Source: an uncultured Verrucomicrobia subdivision 3 bacterium
Lineage (GTDB): Bacteria > Verrucomicrobiota > Verrucomicrobiia > Limisphaerales > UBA11358
Reading direction: 5' to 3'
DNA length: 64,000 nucleotides
Assembly: GCA_903865745.1 (NCBI GenBank)
Contig: CAIPKV010000032.1
Coordinates: forward strand, 62,001 to 126,000
Notes under the pieces: model-generated
What the model was told of the DNA's origin: nothing
Seen by the model: the letters and a program-made list of their open reading frames with translations, nothing else
Databases searched by the model: none
In this document: piece after piece, positions 30,041 to 40,061 of the stretch
Layout: the number at the start of each line of letters is the position of its first letter
How positions within the stretch are numbered: position 1 is the stretch's first letter
Translations under genes and position numbers: made by a program

Positions 30041-30226
30041 CAATACAGACAGGTGTCCGTCCGCAAGCACTTGGGTCAGAAGCTGACTCTACCCCCGCCA
30101 CCCCGCGCCACCGTCGCTTAGCCGCCTGCCAAATGTTTGTTTTTGACCAGCTAAAACGCAAAACCGGGTGTTTAACGAGGTTTTCCGCCAAGCCAGTCAG
30201 TATTCCGGGTCAGACCGCCGATTTTT

Positions 30227-30457
30227 CCGACAGGATAAATGACAAATCCTTGCGGATAATTCGAAAAACCTGGAGGTAAAATCATTTTACCTCCAGGAAA
30301 AATCAAAATACCTGCAGGATAAGCGACCAAACCTGCAAGATAATTCAAAAAACCTTGAGGAAAAATGACCAACCCTGGAGGTTAAATGAATAATCCTGCA
30401 GGAAAAATGACCAACCCTATCGGATAAATGATTTTTCCTTGCGGATAAATGGCTTTT
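30227..30457. repeat. 21-bp-period tandem array, 11 units, core CCTGCAGG
   Basis: Unit starts at 30227, 30248, 30269, 30290, 30311, 30332, 30353, 30374, 30395, 30416, 30437. Confidence 0.95.
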
Positions 30458-30585
30458 TTCGACCAGTTAACTGCTTGGCTGGAAGGTTAAGGCAGATGGT
30501 TTGGCGGTATCAACGTTTCGCCGCCCGCCGAGTATCGCCCGACCAGCTGCGAGTTGACTTTCTGTCTGGGCAACCAAATCAAACT

Positions 30586-31857
30586 TTAGAAATCGAATTT
30601 ATAGACGAGATCGAGCGGGTGTTCGCCAACGGAGTCGTGGTCATCACCACCGTCGTCTTTGAGGTTCTGGCCAACAGAATAAACAATTTTCCGGTCGGGC
30701 GCATAGTGCAGCGGTCGGCCATTGAAATCATCCACCGGCAAGGTCTCCAAGTATTCCGGCACCAGCGCGTTCAAGTCCGACGGCAGCTGGCCGTGTGCCA
30801 ATTGATACGCGCGCAGGGCGAGGATGGTGCGCGTGGCCTGCCAGGTAACGTCGCCCTTGCACTTGTTGGCTAACATCGCCGTCATGGCCGGCATCATGGA
30901 GTAGTACAAAATTTGGCCGGTCATGTTTCCGCTCAAATAAATGGATGGCCGGCTCGGCAGGGCGGTCATAGCGGCGACATCCACTTCGACGTAATGGTGC
31001 GAGGCCGCCTCCACGAGCTTGAGGGTGCCTTGCGTAAAAAGTTCCTCGGTCTGGCCAAAATTAAAGAACGGCCAGCCGAATCCGATTCGCGGGATATAGC
31101 CGTTATCGATGCGGCCGTCGCGCATTGCCGCCAGCGTGTTGACCTGCATCTGGTGCTCGACTTTGATGGTGCTGGCAAACGCATCGCTTAGTTCGCGGGG
31201 CTGGGGTTTTAGCTGGGCGATATAAGTCTTTAATTGGTCCGCCGTCAGTTGGGTTTTCCCCACCCAATGCCGCATTTGAAACAACCCCATGTTATCAACC
31301 GCCTGGCCGACCAGATAAACAATCAGCACGCATTGAGAGTTTTGCATCCGCCGGCCGAGGCGGACATGATCGATGAGTTGATTAAACGCCGCCTGGTCTT
31401 GTCCGTGATGAAGAAGCCAGTTCTCCCGCACCATGGCGATGCGCGCCAGTTTTTTCCAACCTTCCAAGTAGGGTGGCAACTCATAGACGGCGGATAATTC
31501 CGGTACCTGCAAGTCGGGAAGCTTGACTGCGGCATCCCAACTGGCCAGCGCATCGTGGTTGCTGGCGAGAAAGGCTTGGGCGAAGGCTTCATCCCAATTG
31601 ATGCTGCTGACTAAATCATCAATGCGTTGTTCCTGATCTTTCGGCAGCCACATCTTGCTGGCGGCGACTTGTAGCGCGTCAAAGCAGTTGGCGCCTGGCG
31701 GAATGGTGGCGCGTTCCAAGGGGAGTTGCTGATTCTGGAGCGCGCCGGGCGAAAAGGAGCGCACGCATACGATTAACAGAAGCAATAAAATCAGGGCCAG
31801 GAAACCGAAGAAAATCCTTCGCAGCCATATGAAGATGGGTCGCTGCCTTTTTATCAT
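30586..31857 (-). CDS. Hypothetical membrane-anchored protein
   Basis: IFIWLRRIFFGFLALILLLLLIVCV TM; long ORF. Confidence 0.65.
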   Translation of the reverse strand: MIKRQRPIFIWLRRIFFGFLALILLLLLIVCVRSFSPGALQNQQLPLERATIPPGANCFDALQVAASKMWLPKDQEQRIDDLVSSINWDEAFAQAFLASNHDALASWDAAVKLPDLQVPELSAVYELPPYLEGWKKLARIAMVRENWLLHHGQDQAAFNQLIDHVRLGRRMQNSQCVLIVYLVGQAVDNMGLFQMRHWVGKTQLTADQLKTYIAQLKPQPRELSDAFASTIKVEHQMQVNTLAAMRDGRIDNGYIPRIGFGWPFFNFGQTEELFTQGTLKLVEAASHHYVEVDVAAMTALPSRPSIYLSGNMTGQILYYSMMPAMTAMLANKCKGDVTWQATRTILALRAYQLAHGQLPSDLNALVPEYLETLPVDDFNGRPLHYAPDRKIVYSVGQNLKDDGGDDHDSVGEHPLDLVYKFDF

Positions 31858-31907
31858 GTCTACAAACTGCGCCTGACCGCGTGCCAAGGCAAGCACGTTT
31901 CAATCAA

Positions 31908-32681
31908 TCACAGTCGCACAGGGATGTGCTTCGACTTCAAAAACTTTTTAACGTCGCCCACGGTATAAGTGCCGAAATGGAAGATGCTCGCGGCGAGGAC
32001 GGCGTCGGCTTTGCCCGCCAGCAGCACGTCGGCCATGTGTTCGAGCGTGCCCGCGCCCCCGCTGGCCACCACGGGCACACCTACGGCTTCACTTACGCGC
32101 CGCGTGATGACGAGGTCGAACCCGGCCTTCGTGCCGTCGGCGTCGATGGAGTTCAAGACAATCTCGCCCGCGCCGAGCGCCACGGCTTGCTTCGCCCATG
32201 CGAGCGCGTCTAGGCCGGTGTCTTTGCGGCCGCCGTGCGAGAAGACGCCCCACTTGTCAGTCGCAATCTTCTTGGCATCAATCGAGACGACGATGCACTG
32301 GCTGCCGAACTTCTCCGCACCCTGCCGGATGAGTTCGGGATTGGCGATGGCGCTGGAGTTGATGGAAATCTTGTCCGCGCCCGCGCGCAGCATGGTAAAC
32401 ATGTCGTCCACGGACTTGATGCCGCCGCCCACAGTGAGGGGCATGAAACATTGGTCGGCGGCGCGCTCGATCACCTCAACCATCGTGCCGCGCCCGTGCG
32501 CGGTGGCAGTGATATCGAAGAAAACCATTTCGTCTGCGCCCTGCTCATTGTAGCGCAAGGCGAGTTCCACGGGGTCGCCGACATTGCGCAAGCCGCCCGT
32601 CTCGGCGACCCCGAACTGGACGCCGCGCGTGACCTGGCCGTCGTGGACGTCGAGGCAGGGGATGACACGTTTTGCAATCAC
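31908..32681 (-). CDS. hisF: Imidazole glycerol phosphate synthase subunit HisF
   Basis: [47 protein letters not shown]. Confidence 0.97.
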   Translation of the reverse strand: MIAKRVIPCLDVHDGQVTRGVQFGVAETGGLRNVGDPVELALRYNEQGADEMVFFDITATAHGRGTMVEVIERAADQCFMPLTVGGGIKSVDDMFTMLRAGADKISINSSAIANPELIRQGAEKFGSQCIVVSIDAKKIATDKWGVFSHGGRKDTGLDALAWAKQAVALGAGEIVLNSIDADGTKAGFDLVITRRVSEAVGVPVVASGGAGTLEHMADVLLAGKADAVLAASIFHFGTYTVGDVKKFLKSKHIPVRL

Positions 32682-32915
32682 GCGGATAATTAAACCTGAA
32701 ATGCCAGATTGTTAAACCAAGAAATATAAAAGTTACCTAAAAACCACGCCGAATATCCGCCGCGCCGATGGGTGCCAGGTTTGATTGGGAGCCTCCTATC
32801 GGCATAACGGCTACGGCTGGCATTATAACCGCGGCTATTGGCGCTGAAATTTTACTTGAATGTCGCCGGAGGCGGGCGTCAAAATGGGGAGGAATCAAAA
32901 AGTAAGAGGTTCACC

Positions 32916-33305
32916 ATGAATTATACTCCCATTATCACAACTTTTGCGGGATTGCTCGCTTTGGCGGCGACGACCGGTTGCCGCTCGGACTACGGCGCGG
33001 GCAGCCCGTATCAACCGGGGCCAACGGCGGGCAAGGCCGTCGGCGCGGGCGTCGGCACAGCAGCCGGCAATGTCGCGGGCTTCGGCGTCGGCGTCGTGCA
33101 GGGCACCACGCATGGCATTGCCAACAGCTTCGACCCGAGCTACCACATGGTGCGCTATTGGAAGACAGAAACCACGGCGGATGGACGCACCATCCAGGTG
33201 CCCTACGACATCTTAGTGGATCAATATGGTCGCCCGGCCACCATGCCCGCCCCGACCGGCAATCCGGCGCCGCCGCCGCAAACGCCGGCTCCCGCCCAGA
33301 AATAA
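32916..33305 (+). CDS. Small Gly/Ala-rich putative lipoprotein
   Basis: LLALAATTGC lipobox; AGKAVGAGVGTAAGNVAGFGVG glycine-rich stretch. Confidence 0.6.
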   Translation: MNYTPIITTFAGLLALAATTGCRSDYGAGSPYQPGPTAGKAVGAGVGTAAGNVAGFGVGVVQGTTHGIANSFDPSYHMVRYWKTETTADGRTIQVPYDILVDQYGRPATMPAPTGNPAPPPQTPAPAQK

Positions 33306-33323
33306 CATTTACCCGCTATAATT

Positions 33324-34838
33324 ATGTTAAAGCTTTATTTTTCTTTGATGGCCATGCTGGCCCTATTCGGTGTGACTGGCCTGCAAGCGCAAAATGCCGC
33401 GACGCCAGCCCCGGCCGAGACGCAGCGGAAGATTTTAATCGTCGTGGAGAACCGCGCGGACGCAGCGTTAAATGACAAAGTGTCGGTGCTGGAAGATTTG
33501 GTGAGCAGCCGCGTGGCGGGCAAGGGCTTTTCCGTCGTCACCCGCGATGTGGCGGTTAATGCACTGAAATCCTATTCGTCCGCGGGTGTCGCCGTTTCTT
33601 CGCAATCTGGCGCGGCAGTCAACAGCGGCTTGGTGAGCGACCGCAGTGCGGCGGGTATTGCGGTTAATGCCGGGCAAAGGGATGCGGCGATACAAGGTGC
33701 CGCGCAGTCCGTGGACGCGCACGCCAGCCAGGCGAGTGCCTCGGACGTGTATCACGACACTTGGAAGCCGTCGAACAGCAACAAAACAAAAACCTATGCG
33801 GAGGTTCAGAATGAAAAGTACACAGAATCCGGTGTGGCAGTGAATACCTCCGCTGGCGCGGCAGAGGCCCACGAGCAGACTTCCGGTACCGCGTTGCACG
33901 CCAGCGCGGAACATGCCGACGAGCAGAATGCGGGTGCGGTAAATGTCTCGAGATACGATTCGGCGCACATCGCCGTGACGCCGGACACGTCGCCGCTGGA
34001 TCAGGCTTTGAGCGATAACAGTTCGGTGCTGCGGCTGGCGCAAAATCTCGGTGTTGATTATATCCTGATTCCGGCCATTACGAGCTACGGGACGGAGAAA
34101 AAATCTTACAGTGGCAATGGTATTCAAACATTGAACATCACCCACCGGTTGCGCGTGAGTTACAAAATTGTCGAGGCGGGCATGGGCGGCGCGGTGCGCG
34201 GCGGCACGTTTGTTTCTGAAAGCACGGTGCGCCAGACGGGGGATTTACAGACAGATAGTTCAGACATATTGAACTCATTGCTCGACGACGCGGCGGACCA
34301 ACTCGCGACGGCGATCACGGCAAGCGGTAGTTCGTTGCCGACGGAAATGTCGAAGGTGGGCTTGGTGAGTTTCTCGGTGGCGTGCACGATGACGGATCCG
34401 CGCCAGCAGCCGATTTTGGTTTCCGCGCTGGGGGTTACCGCTGATAACAAGATTGTGACCGGCACACCGGCACCCGCGCAGCCGATGGATGTGACAGTGG
34501 AACTGGACGGCGTGGCACTCGGGTCCGCGCCCGGCGAATTCAAGGCGCATCCCGGTCTCCACAAGCTTCGCCTCTCGCGTGAGGGTTTTGATGACTGGAC
34601 ACGCACGATCAATGTTTACGACGGCCAGTCCTTGCGCGTGGCGTTGCAGATGAGCGATGAAGGCTATGCGAAGTGGAAGGACACAACGGATTTTCTGGCC
34701 ACGCTGGATGCAAACCGCAAGCTGACCGATGCCGAGGTGAAGCGCGTCGAGGGCGTCGCGGAGTATTTCAAGAACAGCCATTACCGCGTGGACGCGAAAA
34801 ATGCGCCGAACGTGAACATCTATAAAAGCCTTTATTGA
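33324..34838 (+). CDS. CsgG/LpoB-like fold protein with long low-complexity insert and C-terminal PEGA domain
   Basis: ILIVVENRADAALNDKVSVLEDLVSSRVAGKGFSVVTRD ... LGVDYILIPAI; PEGA-like VTVELDGVALGSAPGEFKAHPGLHKLRLSREGFDDW. Confidence 0.65.
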   Translation: MLKLYFSLMAMLALFGVTGLQAQNAATPAPAETQRKILIVVENRADAALNDKVSVLEDLVSSRVAGKGFSVVTRDVAVNALKSYSSAGVAVSSQSGAAVNSGLVSDRSAAGIAVNAGQRDAAIQGAAQSVDAHASQASASDVYHDTWKPSNSNKTKTYAEVQNEKYTESGVAVNTSAGAAEAHEQTSGTALHASAEHADEQNAGAVNVSRYDSAHIAVTPDTSPLDQALSDNSSVLRLAQNLGVDYILIPAITSYGTEKKSYSGNGIQTLNITHRLRVSYKIVEAGMGGAVRGGTFVSESTVRQTGDLQTDSSDILNSLLDDAADQLATAITASGSSLPTEMSKVGLVSFSVACTMTDPRQQPILVSALGVTADNKIVTGTPAPAQPMDVTVELDGVALGSAPGEFKAHPGLHKLRLSREGFDDWTRTINVYDGQSLRVALQMSDEGYAKWKDTTDFLATLDANRKLTDAEVKRVEGVAEYFKNSHYRVDAKNAPNVNIYKSLY

Positions 34839-34859
34839 ACGACCTGAGAAAACATTGCC

Positions 34860-35753
34860 ATGAAATCTGCCATTCTAAAAACACTTATTGTCGTCGCCGG
34901 TATCGCGCTGCTACCCGCACTCGCGGGTGCGCAAGGGAAAGCCACGATTGCCATCTCGTCCATCAAGCCGACGGCGTCGCTCGCCGCCGCGACCAGCAAA
35001 AAGTTGGAGTTGGACCGCATCATTGATTCGTTGGACGGACAGCTGATTGATCGTATCAACGCCACGCGCAAGTTCGACGTGCTGAACCGCAGCGACCTGT
35101 CAGACATCATTAAGGAGCAAGACTTGGGCGCGTCCGGTAACGTAGACGCCAAGACGGCAGCGAAGGCAGGCCAGCTAACTGGTGCGAAATATTTGCTGGT
35201 GGCGACCGTGGATGACTATCAGGACTACGTCGAAAAGGCGACATTCACCGGCACGGGCGAGACAGCCACTAAGCGCGTATTCCGTTTTTCCATTGTCGGG
35301 AAAATATACGATTCCTCGACAGGTAAACTGGTTGAGTCAGCGAATTTTCAGACGGGTAACGATGAGTTCAAGCAGATTCAGCAGGAACGGAGTTACACCG
35401 TCAAGGACGGCGAGCTCAGCGACGAGATGATGGTGGCGGTTTCGCGTTCGATGGCGGAAAAAATTGCCAATCATGTGGTGGATGTGCTCTTCCCAGCCAA
35501 AGTGCTGGTGAAGCGCGATAATACTGTGACCATCAATCGCGGAGAAGGTGCGGGCGTGGCGGAAGGCGACGTGTTCAATGTCTTTGCGCTGGGCGCAGAG
35601 ATGATTGACCCGGACACGAAGGAGTCGCTCGGCCGCGAGGAAGTTAAGGTTGGCAAGGTCAAGATTTCGCAGGTCAACCCGAAGACTTCCATGGCCACAA
35701 TTTTGGAAGACACGGGCATTGACGCCGGGGCCGTGCTTCGTAAAGCGCAGTAA
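34860..35753 (+). CDS. CsgG-family protein
   Basis: LIDRINATRKFDVLNRSDLSDIIKEQDLGASG...GQLTGAKYLLVATVDDYQ. Confidence 0.75.
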   Translation: MKSAILKTLIVVAGIALLPALAGAQGKATIAISSIKPTASLAAATSKKLELDRIIDSLDGQLIDRINATRKFDVLNRSDLSDIIKEQDLGASGNVDAKTAAKAGQLTGAKYLLVATVDDYQDYVEKATFTGTGETATKRVFRFSIVGKIYDSSTGKLVESANFQTGNDEFKQIQQERSYTVKDGELSDEMMVAVSRSMAEKIANHVVDVLFPAKVLVKRDNTVTINRGEGAGVAEGDVFNVFALGAEMIDPDTKESLGREEVKVGKVKISQVNPKTSMATILEDTGIDAGAVLRKAQ

Positions 35754-35780
35754 ACCAATCGAATTAATCAGGAGAAAAAC

Positions 35781-37298
35781 GTGAAGAACCTAGGGGAGTT
35801 TTTTACCAAACAAGCCATAAAGTTTATTCTGCCTGCAGCCGTGGCTGGTCTGCTGGGGACGGGTTGCCAAACTTATCAGCAGCAAAATAAAGTAATCAAC
35901 TATTGGCATCAGGGTGACCTGACCAACGCCGTTGCCGAGGCGACAAAGGAGGCTAACGCCAACGCTAAGAACAAGGATGCGATCGTCTGGCGGTTGGAAC
36001 AGGGCGCCGTACTGCGTGCGGCCGGTAAATACGATGACAGTAATCAGGCCTTTGACCAGGCGCAGACGCAGATTGATGATTATTCGCAAAAGGCGAAGGT
36101 GCGTTTAGGGCAGGAAGCGGGCGCCTTGCTGTCCAATCAGGCCGAATTAGATTACGAAGGCCGTTCCTACGACGGCATCATGTTGAACACCTACCGCGCG
36201 CTGAATTATCTCGCGCTTGGCGAAACGGACAAGGCACGGCCGGAGATTTTCCGCGCCTACCAGCGCCAGCAGGACGCCGTGGAAGCTAACAAACGGCGCA
36301 TCGAACAGACGCAGGCAGCCGCGGACAAGGAAAAAGACAAGGCGCAGATTGACAAGGCGGAGCAGGACCCCAAGTTTCAAGCCCAGCTGGAAGGTTCGAT
36401 GACGAATATAAACGACATCAAAGTTTATGCCAACTATGTCAATCCCTTTACGGTGTATCTCGATGGCATTTATTTCATGTTTAATGCCGCCGACGCATCT
36501 GATTTGGAGCGCGCCCACAAATCACTGGAACGCGCCGCGAGCTTTGCTACCGAAAATGATTACGTTAAACAGGATTTGGCTACGGCCGATGATTTGATTA
36601 ATGCCAAGCCGCTGGTACCGACGACTTATGTCATTTTTGAGACCGGGTGCGCGCCAATCCGTGATCAAGTGCGGATTGACATTCCAATTATTGTTTCAAA
36701 GGTTTCCTATGTAGGCGCAGCCTTTCCGACCATCAAGCCGCAGGGAGATTTTCTGCGCAGCCTGACCGTCACCGCCAATGGCACGAATTACAACACCCAG
36801 CTTATATGCAGCATGGATAGTATTGTCACGCTGGACTACAAGAATGAACTGCCAGTGGTGATTACCAAGACGATTGCAGCTACGGTGACCAAGGCCATCG
36901 CTGCCTACGCCGCCAACCAAGCTGCCAGTCAGGCTGGTGGAGATATCGCTGGCTTGTTTATGCAACTCAGCACGGCAGTTTACCAGATGGCTGTCAACAT
37001 CGCCGATACGCGCACTTGGACGACGCTGCCGAAAGAGTTTCAAGTCTGCCGTTTTCCGACTCCTGCGGACGGCAAGATTCAATTGTCCACGCCTAACAAC
37101 ATGGTCATCCCCCTCACGTTGGATGGGGTGGCCAATATTGTCGGTGTGACCAACGTGGTGAAAAATGATTTGACCTCGACCAACAGCGTGCCAGCATCTT
37201 CAGCACCTTTGAGCGCGGGTAGCTCGGTGAATGTTGTTTACGTGAAGTCTATCACCGCCGGCACGCCGCTGCTCGTCAGCCAGTTTAAATTAAAATGA
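35781..37298 (+). CDS. COG3014-like lipoprotein
   Basis: Lipobox LLGTGC; YYDG/MLNTYRALNYLALGETDKARPEIFRAYQRQQDAVEANKRRI. Confidence 0.75.
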   Translation: MKNLGEFFTKQAIKFILPAAVAGLLGTGCQTYQQQNKVINYWHQGDLTNAVAEATKEANANAKNKDAIVWRLEQGAVLRAAGKYDDSNQAFDQAQTQIDDYSQKAKVRLGQEAGALLSNQAELDYEGRSYDGIMLNTYRALNYLALGETDKARPEIFRAYQRQQDAVEANKRRIEQTQAAADKEKDKAQIDKAEQDPKFQAQLEGSMTNINDIKVYANYVNPFTVYLDGIYFMFNAADASDLERAHKSLERAASFATENDYVKQDLATADDLINAKPLVPTTYVIFETGCAPIRDQVRIDIPIIVSKVSYVGAAFPTIKPQGDFLRSLTVTANGTNYNTQLICSMDSIVTLDYKNELPVVITKTIAATVTKAIAAYAANQAASQAGGDIAGLFMQLSTAVYQMAVNIADTRTWTTLPKEFQVCRFPTPADGKIQLSTPNNMVIPLTLDGVANIVGVTNVVKNDLTSTNSVPASSAPLSAGSSVNVVYVKSITAGTPLLVSQFKLK

Positions 37299-37708
37299 AA
37301 ACTAGTATTGCCGCATTATTCGCTGTCGCCCTCGCCGTGACGGGTTGTCATGACACCATGAACTCGGTTGAAAACGCCCAGAAAACAGGTCAGCGCAACA
37401 TGGTTTCTGACCAGCGTGTGGTCAGCGACACCGGCTTAAACCGCAAGGTAGGTGTGATTGGCGTTAATACCGCGATGACCCCCGGCGGCTTTCTCCGGGT
37501 GCAAGTGGAACTGCTCAACCGCACTAGCTCCTTGCAAAACTACAACTACCACTTTGAGTGGTTTGACCAGAACGGGATGCAGGTTGGTGGATCCTCGACG
37601 GCGGTTATCTCTGACTCGATTGATCCTAAGGAGGACAAATACATCAGTGCCATTGCCCCTACCGAAGCCGCCAAGGATTTTCGTTTGAAACTAATTTTAG
37701 GCCAGTAA
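37295..37708 (+). CDS. YcfL/DUF1425-like lipoprotein
   Basis: ALAVTGC lipobox; FLRVQVELLNRTSSLQNYNYHFEWFDQNGMQV; 4-nt overlap with the upstream gene. Confidence 0.8.
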   Translation: MKTSIAALFAVALAVTGCHDTMNSVENAQKTGQRNMVSDQRVVSDTGLNRKVGVIGVNTAMTPGGFLRVQVELLNRTSSLQNYNYHFEWFDQNGMQVGGSSTAVISDSIDPKEDKYISAIAPTEAAKDFRLKLILGQ

Positions 37709-37741
37709 CCTCATAACCTTTAATCCAAAACCGACCATAAT

Positions 37742-38332
37742 ATGAAAAACAAGATCATCATTCCACTCATGGCTGCTAGTGCGGTGTTCGTTACCGGCTG
37801 CGGCACCAATGCGCATTATGTCCAGACTGGCGGGACGCAAAACGTCGTGAGCATTGGCCAGATCAACATTCAGGACTATATCCAAGCTGCCAGCGCCATG
37901 ACTGGCGACCTGCTGGCTTCCGGCGCGCTTGATCGCGTGAAAACCCCGCCGGCAGTTCTCGCCATCAGCCGTATCGTCAATAACACCGGACAGCAGATTG
38001 ATACCGACCTGCTCGTTAAGAAAATCCGCGTGGCGCTGTTGCAGAGCGGCAAAGCCGTAACTACGACCACCTTCGGGCTCGGTGGCCAGGCCGAAGACCC
38101 GCTTGCCAGCGGCTTGCAGCAGAAGAACGATTTCATGAACGACAAGAACACCACAGGCCGGGTGGACTTCAGCCTCTCCGGCAAAATTATTCAGTTGAAC
38201 GCCCGCGCTGGGAACACCAGTCAGGCTACCTACAGCTTCCAGCTATCGCTGACAGACAACCAAGGTTTGGCCGTCTGGGAAGGCGAAAAGGAAATCACCA
38301 AACAGGGGACGCAGTCCGCCGTGGGCTTCTAA
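37742..38332 (+). CDS. LpoB-like penicillin-binding-protein activator lipoprotein
   Basis: VFVTGC lipobox; ILAISRIVNNTGQQIDTDLLVKKIRVALLQSGK; VDFSLSGKIIQ. Confidence 0.8.
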   Translation: MKNKIIIPLMAASAVFVTGCGTNAHYVQTGGTQNVVSIGQINIQDYIQAASAMTGDLLASGALDRVKTPPAVLAISRIVNNTGQQIDTDLLVKKIRVALLQSGKAVTTTTFGLGGQAEDPLASGLQQKNDFMNDKNTTGRVDFSLSGKIIQLNARAGNTSQATYSFQLSLTDNQGLAVWEGEKEITKQGTQSAVGF

Positions 38333-38423
38333 TCTAAGGATAAATTTCATACGTCGGCGGATATTCCGCCGGCGTTTTTTCTTTTCCCGAAGCCGCTCCC
38401 TGATATAGTTTTCGTCTTTGGTG

Positions 38424-38510
38424 GCCGGTGTGGCGGAATTGGCAGACGCGCCAGACTCAAAATCTGGTATCCGTGAGGATGTGTGGGTTCGACCCCCTCC
38501 GCCGGCACCA
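38424..38510 (+). tRNA. tRNA-Leu(CAA), CCA encoded
   Basis: GCCGGTGTGGCGGAATTGGCAGACGCGCCAGACTCAAAATCTGG...GTTCGACCCCCTCCGCCGGCACCA; long variable arm. Confidence 0.97.
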
Positions 38511-38514
38511 TCTT

Positions 38515-39051
38515 TCATTTTGGATCAGTTTTGGCGTTTAGCTTCACCACTTCGGCGGTGATTGATTCGGCGGCCCTTTCAATCGCTTCTTCCGTGGTTC
38601 CGGCAAAGGCGGATTTGCCTGATTTGCCTTCCACTTCAAAGGACTCGATTTGATTACCTGACTTTAAGTCGGAAATCGTTACCTGAACCACGATCTGCGC
38701 CTGACCGGCGAGCGCTCCGGCCCAGGCGCGCGCGTCGTCGGAAACCTTTTTAATTTCCCGGATGTCGGATGCCACCTTGATGCCATTGTCGGTACCCGCA
38801 TCCGCCCGGTTTCCGCTCACGGTCATAAACAGTTCGGTTTCTTTTAAGTTGGTTATAATCGAATCATTCAACAGATTCTTTTCCGCGGCTGAACCGGCCG
38901 GCGAACTGGAAGTCTCCACGAGGATATGATTCAACGTGATAGGCTGGCTGATTATTACCGGGTTGGCGTGACTGACCACGCTGGATGGTGAAGCGCAGCC
39001 AGTCAGCCATAGCCCGAACATTACCGCTGCAATCTGAAGAACATATTTCAT
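38515..39051 (-). CDS. DUF4410-like lipoprotein
   Basis: MKYVLQIAAVMFGLWLTGCA lipobox; SFEVEGKSGKSAFAGTTEEAIERAAESITAEVVKL. Confidence 0.6.
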   Translation of the reverse strand: MKYVLQIAAVMFGLWLTGCASPSSVVSHANPVIISQPITLNHILVETSSSPAGSAAEKNLLNDSIITNLKETELFMTVSGNRADAGTDNGIKVASDIREIKKVSDDARAWAGALAGQAQIVVQVTISDLKSGNQIESFEVEGKSGKSAFAGTTEEAIERAAESITAEVVKLNAKTDPK

Positions 39052-39104
39052 GAGGCCGAACGGATAACACTTGCGGGTGGAGTCCAATAACATAAAGGCA
39101 GCTC

Positions 39105-40055
39105 CTATTTCTTTGGCCGCAACAATTTCAGTGCCTGGTTGAAATCAGCCGGCAGCGGGGAGGAAAATTTAATTAGTTTTTGCGTGCGTGGATGAATGAA
39201 AGTCAGTTCCTGCGCGTGCAACAGCACGCGCGGCGCGGCGTAGTTAACGAGTTCCTTCAAACGCTTGTTTTTCTGTGCGCCATAAGTGTCATCGCCGACG
39301 ACCGGGTGACCGAGGTGCTGGAAATGGACGCGAATCTGGTGGGTACGCCCGGTGTGAATCTGGGCCTCGACCAGCGTGGCGTGGTTTAATTTCTCCAGCA
39401 CACGCCAGCTGGTGTGTGCGGCGCGACCGGCATGGTCGTCGTGGACGGCCATGCGTTTGCGGTGCGTGGGATGGCGGGCGATGGCGGCATGAATCTCGCC
39501 GGCATCGCGCGGAATCGCACCGCAGACAATGGCGTGATAAACCTTTTTCACGACGCGGCCAGCGAATTGTTTCGAAAGTGCGATGTGCGTTTCATCGTTC
39601 TTGGCGATGACGAGGCAGCCGCTGGTTTCCTTGTCGAGCCGATGAACGATACCTGGTCGCGCCACTCCGCCGATGCCGCTCAACGAGCCTTTGCAATGAT
39701 GCAGCAGCGCATTCACCAGCGTGTGCTCCTCATGACCGGCGGCGGGATGCACGACGAGGCCGGCCGGCTTGTTGACCACCAGCAGCGACTCGTCTTCAAA
39801 CAAAATATTGAGGGGAATGTCCTCCGGGCGCGCCTCGGCGGACTTTGGTTCGGGGAAATGAATTTCAACTTTATCGCCGGCGCGCGGCGTGTGGGTGGGC
39901 TTGACGTTTTGGCCGTTCACACGGATATGCCCCTGTTCAATGAGCCGCTGCATCGCCCCGCGGGAGATGGCGGGAAAGTTAGTTCGTAGAAAAATGTCGA
40001 GCCGTTCGCCCGGCAGCGACTGTTCGACCGTCAAGTGTTCCGTGCGCGCGGCCAT
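39105..40055 (-). CDS. rluD: RluA/RluD-family pseudouridine synthase
   Basis: S4 domain, then GIVHRLDKETSGCLVIAKND, HTGRTHQIRVH. Confidence 0.93.
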   Translation of the reverse strand: MAARTEHLTVEQSLPGERLDIFLRTNFPAISRGAMQRLIEQGHIRVNGQNVKPTHTPRAGDKVEIHFPEPKSAEARPEDIPLNILFEDESLLVVNKPAGLVVHPAAGHEEHTLVNALLHHCKGSLSGIGGVARPGIVHRLDKETSGCLVIAKNDETHIALSKQFAGRVVKKVYHAIVCGAIPRDAGEIHAAIARHPTHRKRMAVHDDHAGRAAHTSWRVLEKLNHATLVEAQIHTGRTHQIRVHFQHLGHPVVGDDTYGAQKNKRLKELVNYAAPRVLLHAQELTFIHPRTQKLIKFSSPLPADFNQALKLLRPKK

Positions 40056-40061
40056 GGAAAT

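Noticed and set aside
28201-30279. 692-aa plus-strand ORF
   Set aside because: Antisense to lptD; Arg/Val/His-rich composition is typical of a GC-biased shadow frame, and the minus-strand protein has recognisable domains.
30172-30372. 66-aa minus-strand ORF across the 30.2 kb array
   Set aside because: Same reasoning; short, and begins and ends arbitrarily within and beyond the repeat.
30227-30457. CRISPR array interpretation of the 21-bp arrays
   Set aside because: Contiguous diverged 21-bp units with no invariant repeat plus unique spacer structure; no cas genes in the window.
32760-32850. Short open stretch encoding ...RHNGYGWHYNRGYWR*
   Set aside because: Looks like the tail of a Gly/Tyr/His-rich protein but has no start or upstream body in frame; too little to call a pseudogene.
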